Assembly (NCBI RefSeq): GCF_034043675.1 | Contig: NZ_JAXCLA010000007.1 | Coordinates: forward strand, 434,001-498,000 | Length of the DNA: 64,000 nucleotides | Reading direction: 5' to 3' | From: KK5 sp034043675 | GTDB taxonomy: Bacteria; Pseudomonadota; Gammaproteobacteria; Burkholderiales; Burkholderiaceae_C | Shown: piece after piece, positions 58,639 through 64,000 of the stretch | How the letters are laid out: every line of letters begins with the position of its first letter | Numbering within the stretch: position 1 is the first letter of the stretch | The notes under the pieces: model-generated | Database searches by the model: none | What the model saw: the letters and a program-made list of their open reading frames with translations, nothing else | What the model was told of the DNA's origin: nothing | Program-made: the position numbers and the translations under genes

Positions 58639-58709
58639 CTGGATAGCTCAGTCGGGTAGAGCAACGGATTCAGGTTCCGTGAGTCGTGGGTTCGAGTCCC
58701 ACTCCAAAA
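58637..58709 (+). tRNA. tRNA-like sequence D, anticodon CAG, broken acceptor stem
   Basis: The D arm (GCTC-AGTCGGGTA-GAGC), anticodon arm (ACGGA-TTCAGGT-TCCGT, anticodon CAG) and T arm (GTGGG-TTCGAGT-CCCAC) are all normal. Only four of seven acceptor pairs form (TGGA/TCCA), no CCA is encoded, and the class-II long arm of real leucine tRNA is absent. Its 5' end overlaps the CCA of sequence C. Charging by leucyl-tRNA synthetase is unlikely. Confidence 0.5.
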
Positions 58710-58967
58710 ATTGGCCTATCACGCCAGTGAAAAACGGTCGCAAGACCACCCCGCCGAACGTGTCGGCCTGCCTTCGGGCACGTCGGCATCAGCGTGGTCA
58801 CCCGTGCTTCGGGCATGCGGGGCCTGCGTCCGCGGTCAGTCGGAGGCGCATTCGAGGAATGCACGCCGAAGACGCGCTGCGGCACCCAGTCCCAGGCATT
58901 CGAAGTCCGTGTCCGCGCTGTAACGGCACCCCGATTCAAACCACACGCTGCAAACAAGGAGAACACC
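58710..58967 (+). other. Non-coding stretch with hairpins before the slipin gene
   Basis: No gene is seen. The clearest structure is GCATTC-GAG-GAATGC around 58851-58865. It would be the 5' leader of the slipin mRNA or a spacer in a longer transcript that carries the tRNA-like sequences. Confidence 0.5.
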
Positions 58968-60104
58968 ATGACGATCAAGCGTGTCACTGTGAAGAAGAAC
59001 GAGCGCGGCCTGCTGCTTCGCAATGGCGACTTCGAACGCGTGCTACAGCCCGGCACGCACTGGCTGCTCGCCGGTCTGGACCAACTCCAGGTGGAGCTGT
59101 TCGCCATCGAGGCACCGGCCTTCGTGCACCGCCTCGCCGAATATCTGCTGGCCAAGGAGCCGGCGGTGGTCGAGACCGAGTTCGTTCGTGTCGAGCTGAG
59201 CGCGACCCAGGTCAGCCTGCGCAGCGAGAACGGCGTGTTGGTCGAGCTGCTGCCGCCCGAGACGCGGCGCCTGTACTGGAAGGGCCTGGTGGACGTGCAG
59301 GTCGAGGTGATCGATCTCGCCGACGCCATCGAGCTGCCGCCCGCGCTCACCGCCCGTCTGCTGCAGACCCAGCTGCGCCCGCGCAGCATCACCGGCCTGG
59401 CCGGCGTGCTGCAGGTGCTCGTGCCGGAACACGGCGCGGGCATCCTGTGGGTCGACGGCAAGGTCGAGCGCCTGCTCAGCGCCGGCTCGTTCGCGTTCTG
59501 GAAGTTCAACCGCAACGTGAGCGTGGAACTGGTGGACCTGCGGCTGCAGGCGGTCGAGGTGACGGGGCAGGAAATCCTGACCCGGGACAAGGTGGCGCTG
59601 CGGCTCAACCTCTCGGCCACCTGGCGCTACTCGGATGTGCTGACCGCGTACAAGGCGCTGGCCAAGCCGGCCGAGCACCTGTACCGCGAGCTGCAGTTCG
59701 GTCTGCGCGCCGCGGTGGGCACGCGCTCGCTCGATGAGCTGCTCGAAAACAAGAGCGTCATCGACGAGATCGTGACCGCCCAGGCCAAGGCCAAGCTCGC
59801 GGCCTTCGGGCTCGAGCTGTCCAGCGTCGGCGTGAAGGACATCGTGCTGCCGGGCGAGATGAAGACCATCCTCGCCCAGGTGGTGGAGGCCGGGAAATCG
59901 GCCGAAGCCAACGTGATCCGCCGCCGCGAGGAAACCGCCGCGACCCGGTCGCTGCTGAACACGGCCAAGGTGATGGAAGACAACCCTGTCGCCCTGCGGC
60001 TCAAGGAGCTGGAAACCCTGGAGCGCGTGGCTGAGCGCATCGACAAGATCTCCGTTTTCGGAGGTCTGGATCAGGTGCTCAACGGGCTGGTGAAGCTGCG
60101 TTGA
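58968..60104 (+). CDS. Slipin/stomatin family (SPFH domain) protein
   Basis: The 378-residue protein has an SPFH domain in its middle (VELVDLRLQAVEVTGQEILTRDKVALRLNLS, then ATWRYSDVLTAYKALAKPAEHLY) and a C-terminal coiled region (LAQVVEAGKSAEANVIRRREE) for oligomer formation. A second copy-like N-terminal segment (ERGLLLRNGDFERVLQPGTHWLL against GAGILWVDGKVERLLSAGSFAFW) precedes it; no clear membrane hairpin is seen. Slipins of this build are known beside RtcB RNA-ligase operons. AAGGAG precedes ATG 58968. Confidence 0.88.
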   Translation: MTIKRVTVKKNERGLLLRNGDFERVLQPGTHWLLAGLDQLQVELFAIEAPAFVHRLAEYLLAKEPAVVETEFVRVELSATQVSLRSENGVLVELLPPETRRLYWKGLVDVQVEVIDLADAIELPPALTARLLQTQLRPRSITGLAGVLQVLVPEHGAGILWVDGKVERLLSAGSFAFWKFNRNVSVELVDLRLQAVEVTGQEILTRDKVALRLNLSATWRYSDVLTAYKALAKPAEHLYRELQFGLRAAVGTRSLDELLENKSVIDEIVTAQAKAKLAAFGLELSSVGVKDIVLPGEMKTILAQVVEAGKSAEANVIRRREETAATRSLLNTAKVMEDNPVALRLKELETLERVAERIDKISVFGGLDQVLNGLVKLR

Positions 60105-60206
60105 ACGAACGCGGCCTTGTCCTACGGCGGCGCGTTCGCGGCGGACCTAGAGTTCAGTTGCCTCTGGTGCCCTCTCTTTGTCCCTCCCCCTGGCCCAGAG
60201 GACTCG
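60105..60206 (+). ncRNA. Possible small structured RNA between slipin gene and terminator
   Basis: After the slipin stop, CCTCTGG (60161-60167) pairs with CCAGAGG (60195-60201) around a 27-base pyrimidine-rich loop, directly before an intrinsic terminator. The segment does not look coding. It may be the 3' UTR of the slipin mRNA or a separate small RNA. Confidence 0.35.
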
Positions 60207-60238
60207 CCCGGCACCGTGAGGTGTCCGGGTCTCTTTTT
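60207..60238 (+). terminator. Rho-independent terminator after the slipin gene
   Basis: CCCGG-CACC pairs with GGTG-(T)-CCGGG around GTGA, one bulged base, followed by TCTCTTTTT. A small gene starts 38 bases later, so either read-through or a promoter within this region must serve it. Confidence 0.75.
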
Positions 60239-60275
60239 GAAGGGCGAGGGTTGCAGGACCTATCGGGAGAAGCAG

Positions 60276-60530
60276 GTGAGCGCGACGACATCGGCAATGA
60301 GACTGGCGCCCAAGTTCTATGAGACCCGCAACACCGCGAGGATGTTGCTGGGCGAGGGCTACACGGCGCGGATGAAGGAACTGGGCGCGATGGTGGCCAA
60401 GGTGGCCGCAGGCCGCCGTACCGGTGCGCTCGATGCTGCGCAGGATGTGGTGCGCGCGGCGGACCTCGACGGCTTCGAGGCGATCCAGGTGCTGGCCGCG
60501 GCCGTGGAGTTGATCGAACCGTCGCACTGA
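60276..60530 (+). CDS. Small protein of unknown function following slipin
   Basis: An 84-residue helical protein starts at GTG 60276 behind GGGAGAAG. It is rich in Ala, Arg and Met (FYETRNTARMLLGEGYTARMKELGAM, then VVRAADLDGFEAIQVLAAAVELI). I do not know its function; its place after slipin suggests it belongs to the same locus. A frame extending upstream to 60117 lacks a ribosome site and crosses the terminator, so I reject the longer form. Confidence 0.6.
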   Translation: MSATTSAMRLAPKFYETRNTARMLLGEGYTARMKELGAMVAKVAAGRRTGALDAAQDVVRAADLDGFEAIQVLAAAVELIEPSH

Positions 60531-60553
60531 GGCCCTATCGATATCGAGATGCC

Positions 60554-60597
60554 AAAAGCAGCGGGGGAGGTCCTTTCGAACCTCCCCCGCTGCCTTG
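60554..60597. terminator. Bidirectional terminator between the small gene and the DUF4148 gene
   Basis: GCAGCGGGGGAGGT (60558-60571) pairs perfectly with ACCTCCCCCGCTGC (60580-60593). On the minus strand it is followed by TTTT, so it mainly ends the DUF4148 transcript; on the plus strand the tail is only weakly T-rich. Confidence 0.88.
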
Positions 60598-60622
60598 CTT
60601 CAGCGATCGATTGCCGAGCCCG

Positions 60623-61105
60623 TTACTCGGCCATCGTTTCGGTCTTGCGAGCGGCCTTGCTGTCGACGAAGCGTTGGTAGGCGGTGGGATCTTCGCTGTT
60701 CAGCGCAGCCAGTTCGCCGCTCTTCTGGGCTTGGGCCAGCTCGGCACGCACTTGCGCGCGGGTCTTGCCTTGGTGGGCGTATTGCTGTTCCGTGAAGCGT
60801 TGGAAGGCAGCCGGGTCTTCGCTGTTCAGGGCGGCCAGTTCACCGCTCTTTTGAGCCTGGGCCAGTTCGGCTTGAACTTGGGCGCGAGTCTTGGCTTGGC
60901 CGGCGAACTGGCGGTCACGGAAGGTTTGTGCGGCCATCGGGTCTTCGCTGTTCACGGCAGCGAGTTCGCCACTTTGCTGGGCCTGGGCCAGCTCGGCAAC
61001 GACTTGAGCGCGGGTCTTGCCGCCGACATCGGCAGCGAAGGCGCTGGTGCCAACCATGACACCGGCGGAGAGGAGGGCAGCGGCGAGAACGATCGAGGTC
61101 TTCAT
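60623..61105 (-). CDS. Exported protein with three DUF4148 repeats
   Basis: The 160-residue protein has a signal peptide (MKTSIVLAAALLSAG, cleaved after AFA) and three repeats of about 42 residues, each with KTRAQVxAELAQAQ, SGELAA, NSEDP and an aromatic end. The DNA repeats are about 126 bases apart and highly similar. DUF4148 proteins are small periplasmic proteins of Burkholderiales with unknown function, usually with one unit. ATG 61105 is chosen. Confidence 0.9.
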   Translation of the reverse strand: MKTSIVLAAALLSAGVMVGTSAFAADVGGKTRAQVVAELAQAQQSGELAAVNSEDPMAAQTFRDRQFAGQAKTRAQVQAELAQAQKSGELAALNSEDPAAFQRFTEQQYAHQGKTRAQVRAELAQAQKSGELAALNSEDPTAYQRFVDSKAARKTETMAE

Positions 61106-61343
61106 GATGTTTTCCTTTGCATTCACAGCGTGGGTTGAGTGGCTTGCGGCGTTTGCTTGTTGATCGCCGTGTCCATGACCTGAACTGTAGAGATGTTGAC
61201 CTAGGGAAAACACTAGCTCATCTGGAAAGCACTGTTCGGAATTCAGGAACGTCCGGGCTCGCTGCCTCGCAGCTCGCGAACCATTTCTGCGTTGCAAGCC
61301 GGCCCGGCGCGCGCGGCATGCGATTGGGGCGCATGATCGCGCG

Positions 61344-62150
61344 ATGAAAATTCGCCTTGGATTCGAGATCGCGTACCAGTTGCCGCAGGCGACGCCAATG
61401 ATCCTGGCGCTCAACGTCCATCACTCCAGGGTGGGCGACCTTGAGCGTCCGGACCATCTGATGACGAACCCGTCCGTCACGACCAGCGGTTACCGCGACC
61501 TCTTCGGCAACTGGTGCACGCGCCTGGTCGCGCCTGCAGGGCGCTTCGTCGTGAGCTCGGACACCGTGATCCGCGATGACGGCGCTCCGGATACCCTTGC
61601 CGCCGATGCGCCGCAGGTGCTCGTCGAACGCCTGCCCGAGTCGACGCTGCTCTACCTGCTCGGCAGCCGCTACTGCGAGACCGACCTGCTGTCCGACTTC
61701 GCCTGGAAGCAATTCGGCAGCGGCCCGACGGGTTGGCAACGCGTGCAGGCGGTTTGCGACTACGTCCACGAACACATCGAGTTCGGCTACCCGCATGCGC
61801 GGCGCACCCGGTCCGCTTTCGAGGCGTTCAACGAGGGGCAGGGTGTGTGCCGTGACTATGCCCACCTCGCTGTCACGCTGTGCCGCTGCCTGAACATCCC
61901 GGCACGCTACTGCACCGGCTACCTCGGAGACATCGGCGTGCCGCCACCTCATGGGCCGATGGATTTCGCAGGATGGTTCGAGGCATTCCTAGGGGATCGC
62001 TGGTACACCTTCGACGCTCGCAACAACGTACCTCGCATCGGCCGCGTTTTGATGGGGAGAGGCCGCGATGCGAGTGACGTCGCGCTCTCGAATACCTTCG
62101 GGCCCAACGAACTGGATGGCTTCAAGGTCTGGTGCGATGAGGTGCACTGA
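61344..62150 (+). CDS. Transglutaminase-like family protein
   Basis: The 268-residue protein has the N-terminal beta domain and transglutaminase-like core: nucleophile Cys169 in GQGVCRDYAHL and Asp224 in YTFDARNN. At the usual His position it reads MDFAGWFEAFL, so the canonical His is replaced; this is common in a bacterial subfamily. It may be a peptidase or may have no activity. It overlaps the next gene by one base (TGATG). Confidence 0.85.
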   Translation: MKIRLGFEIAYQLPQATPMILALNVHHSRVGDLERPDHLMTNPSVTTSGYRDLFGNWCTRLVAPAGRFVVSSDTVIRDDGAPDTLAADAPQVLVERLPESTLLYLLGSRYCETDLLSDFAWKQFGSGPTGWQRVQAVCDYVHEHIEFGYPHARRTRSAFEAFNEGQGVCRDYAHLAVTLCRCLNIPARYCTGYLGDIGVPPPHGPMDFAGWFEAFLGDRWYTFDARNNVPRIGRVLMGRGRDASDVALSNTFGPNELDGFKVWCDEVH

Positions 62151-62794
62151 TGGTGAAGCGCAGCTCAAATGGCACTCGTCCACCGAAGCCAAGGCCTGCG
62201 GACCAGATGGGTGTCTCGACGGCTGAGCGCGACGAGTTGCGACGCCAGGGCGCCAAGGCCGCTGCGCGCGGAGAGCATTCGATATCCAACCCGATGGGCG
62301 AGCACTCGAACATGCCGGGCTCCACAGGCGAGTCCGTGGACACATGGCAGCTCAGGAAGCGCGCCTGGCAACGCGGACACGACGCCCAATCCAGGGCCAT
62401 TGACGCGGGGCGGGCAGACCCCGGTGCGCAAGCCGGTGCGGCCGATGCGGCAAATGGCCGACGGCCGATCGTGGGCCCCGATGACTTGGCGGCGATAGCC
62501 GAAGACATTCGCAGAGCCCGGGCGACGCTCTCGGCCTTGCTGCGCAGTGACGAAGGCATTCGCAGCCTGGCCCGCCACACCCTTGGGAGCGACCTGGAGC
62601 GGCTGACGCGCAAGATCGAGGCGGCCGTCGCCGTGCAATGCACCTTGGGCGGGCATCTGATTTCTCCGGGCATCAGCATAGGAACGGCCATCTTCCCGGA
62701 CGACGGCGATCAGGCGGAGGCGCTGGTACGCATTGCCGATGCGGCGATGTACCGGGCCAAGCGCATCCGCCGCCTCGATAGTCTCCCGTCGTGA
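62150..62794 (+). CDS. Chimera of a CrpP/RMF-like domain and a truncated GGDEF domain
   Basis: The 214-residue frame has an N-terminal CrpP/ribosome-modulation-factor-like part (about 20-85: GAKAAARGEHSISNPM, then DTWQLRKRAWQRGHDAQS). The C-terminal third is the end of a GGDEF domain (GISIGTAIFPDDGD, ALVRIADAAMYRAKR). The GGDEF active-site loop itself is absent, so cyclase activity is impossible. This suggests an in-frame deletion or fusion. Whether the protein is made is not known. Confidence 0.65.
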   Translation: MVKRSSNGTRPPKPRPADQMGVSTAERDELRRQGAKAAARGEHSISNPMGEHSNMPGSTGESVDTWQLRKRAWQRGHDAQSRAIDAGRADPGAQAGAADAANGRRPIVGPDDLAAIAEDIRRARATLSALLRSDEGIRSLARHTLGSDLERLTRKIEAAVAVQCTLGGHLISPGISIGTAIFPDDGDQAEALVRIADAAMYRAKRIRRLDSLPS

Positions 62795-62809
62795 ATACGC
62801 TTGCCGAAC

Positions 62810-63394
62810 TCAGTGGCCGTCAGGCACGGTGCCATGCCAGCGGCGAACGATGCGCTGGAAGAACAGGGTGTTCGGCAACTGCAGGCTCACGCCGCCGTGC
62901 TCGTCGCCGCTTTCCAGCAGGGTGGTGTAGACCAGATTGATGTCCACCACGCGGCCCTTGACGCCTTCCTTCTCGCCGCCTTCCACCACTTCGACCACAT
63001 CGCCGACCCGGAACGGCCGGGTGATGAAGATCAGCAGCGCGCAGAACAGGTTCGACAGCACGCTCCACGCGGCGAAGAAGGCCACCGCCCCCACGGTCGC
63101 GAAGCCCGTGAACGCGGTCCACAGCACGGCGCCCGACACACCCATGCGCTCCAGCGCCCACAGCGATGCGCCGCCGTACACCACGAAGCCGATGACGCGC
63201 AGGAACAGCTCGGACAGCTTGACCGGCAGCGCGTACGTCGTCGTGAGGCGGCGGGTGAGATGGCGCGCGAAGCGCATTACCAGCCAGGCGAACAGGCCGA
63301 TCAGCAGCACCTCGACGGCCGGCACGAAGATGTCCAGCCAATCGGCCGTCCATACGGGGAGCGAGTCGTGCAACGTCTGGAGGATCTTGTTCAT
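62810..63394 (-). CDS. Small-conductance mechanosensitive channel (MscS) family protein
   Basis: The 194-residue protein is a short MscS: two to three membrane helices, the pore-lining TM3 (GAVAFFAAWSVLSNLFCALLI), and the beta domain (PFRVGDVVEVVEGGEKEGVKGRVV). The usual C-terminal alpha/beta domain is short. ATG 63394 is chosen; ATG 63406 is also possible and neither has a strong ribosome site. It is convergent with the CrpP/GGDEF gene. Confidence 0.88.
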   Translation of the reverse strand: MNKILQTLHDSLPVWTADWLDIFVPAVEVLLIGLFAWLVMRFARHLTRRLTTTYALPVKLSELFLRVIGFVVYGGASLWALERMGVSGAVLWTAFTGFATVGAVAFFAAWSVLSNLFCALLIFITRPFRVGDVVEVVEGGEKEGVKGRVVDINLVYTTLLESGDEHGGVSLQLPNTLFFQRIVRRWHGTVPDGH

Positions 63395-63431
63395 GGCGGG
63401 AATCATGCACCATCGAGTGCAGGTCTTGCCG

Positions 63432-64000
63432 TCAGATCAGGCCCAGCGTGAACGCCTTCAGTGTGGCTGCCGCGCGCGTCGAGCATTCGAGCTTGCGGAA
63501 CACGCTTTCGATGTGCGTGCGCACGGTGCTGGGGCTGATCTCCAGCACCCGGGCGACCTCCTTGTTGCTCTCGCCCAGGCTGATGCGCCGCAGCACATCC
63601 GCCTCGCGCGCTGACAGCGAGATCGCCGCCTTGGCTGGCGTGCGCGGCCGCGAGCCGGCCAGCGCCGCGAGGGCGGCTTCGACCACCTCCGCGTCGAAAC
63701 GCCCTTGCGCCGCCTCGTCGCGAAGGACCTGAGCCGCGCCGGCGGCGTCGAAGGCGGGCCGCCAGGGTCGCGGCGAGCGCAGGGCGACCAGCGCGACCGC
63801 GGTCGCGATGATGCGATGCGGCACCGTCAGCGCCGCGGCGCTCAGGCTGCGGAAGTGTCCGGAGCCATCGAGGCGCTCGTAGGCGTACGAAGCCAGATCC
63901 GCCTCCGCCTTCAGCACCGGAATGTGGCTGGCTGCGCGGAAGGTCCAGTAAGGCATCAGCCGCACCCGCTCCCGGTCGGCCGCCGTCAGGCGCCCGGTTC
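63432..64000 (-). CDS. HD-GYP/LuxR-type regulator, 5' end outside window
   Basis: The frame stays open to base 64000, so only the C-terminal part is seen. It begins in an HD-GYP-like region (LTAADRERVRLMPYWTFR, then YERLDGSGHFRSL) and ends in a LuxR helix-turn-helix (LSAREADVLRRISLGESNKEVARVL, then STVRTHIESVFRKL). Such proteins join a putative c-di-GMP or other phosphodiesterase domain with DNA binding. A GTG at 63963-63965 is not a true start. Confidence 0.85.
   Translation of the reverse strand, partial: TGRLTAADRERVRLMPYWTFRAASHIPVLKAEADLASYAYERLDGSGHFRSLSAAALTVPHRIIATAVALVALRSPRPWRPAFDAAGAAQVLRDEAAQGRFDAEVVEAALAALAGSRPRTPAKAAISLSAREADVLRRISLGESNKEVARVLEISPSTVRTHIESVFRKLECSTRAAATLKAFTLGLI

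Noticed and set aside
60623..61105. CRISPR-like repeat array
   Set aside because: The repeats are long, about 126 bases, in frame and inside a coding gene, with no unique spacers.

Overview
The window looks like chromosome of a high-GC betaproteobacterium of the order Burkholderiales (Rubrivivax/Roseateles/Leptothrix-like). The grounds are the codon use, the exosortase-A accessory genes, a form I aerobic CO dehydrogenase locus with an RcoM-type regulator, and DUF4148, OprB-porin and CrpP-like proteins typical of that order. It reads as an aerobic heterotroph that can oxidise CO and use several sugars or polyols.

Layout. 1-14733: an extracellular-polymer/exosortase-A accessory region. It holds the end of a discoidin-domain protein, an asparagine-synthase-like protein without the glutaminase cysteine, a Cys-rich exported protein, a PqqD-like / HprK-like kinase / nucleotidyltransferase trio (HPr-rel-A type), a GNAT enzyme, two glycosyltransferases, a TPR protein, two exosortase-associated hydrolases, an acyl carrier protein, an acyl-CoA ligase and a PLP decarboxylase. 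The exosortase itself is not in view. 14794-24610: rcoM, then coxM-S-L-G-D-E-F, a MocA-like nucleotidyltransferase and an unknown membrane protein, i.e. CO oxidation under a haem CO sensor. 24607-27749: a TetR regulator with a probably leaderless transcript and its membrane-protein target, a phytanoyl-CoA-dioxygenase-like enzyme and an AraC regulator.

27802-44201: two carbohydrate operons. The first is a GtsABC-like sugar ABC transporter with an oxidoreductase, TIM-barrel isomerase, hydrolase, RPE-like epimerase, ROK kinase and HAD phosphatase, followed by a ROK repressor. The second is an Rbs-type transporter with another isomerase/oxidoreductase pair. Both operons carry the same GTTTTGC-N2-GCRAACA site, so the ROK protein probably controls both. 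44221-48808: a chemoreceptor, then an Nramp-related metal transporter with a proline-rich leader peptide and structured 5' leader, followed by an OprB-like porin. 48809-55360: an MFS carrier, a serine/alanine-glyoxylate aminotransferase, a GntR regulator and a large FAD/Fe-S dehydrogenase, with GntR-type palindromes between the divergent units. 55368-57070: a GAF-EAL phosphodiesterase and a small regulator-like protein.

57131-60593 is the most unusual part: a promoter/operator/terminator unit, then divergent tRNA-like sequences interleaved with an HNH endonuclease, a slipin (SPFH) protein, a structured non-coding stretch and a small protein. It resembles an RNA-repair/tRNA-island type of locus, but rtcB and ro60 are not present. 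60623-64000 holds a triple-repeat DUF4148 protein, a transglutaminase-like protein, a CrpP/GGDEF-remnant chimera, a small MscS channel and the 3' part of an HD-GYP/LuxR protein cut by the window edge.
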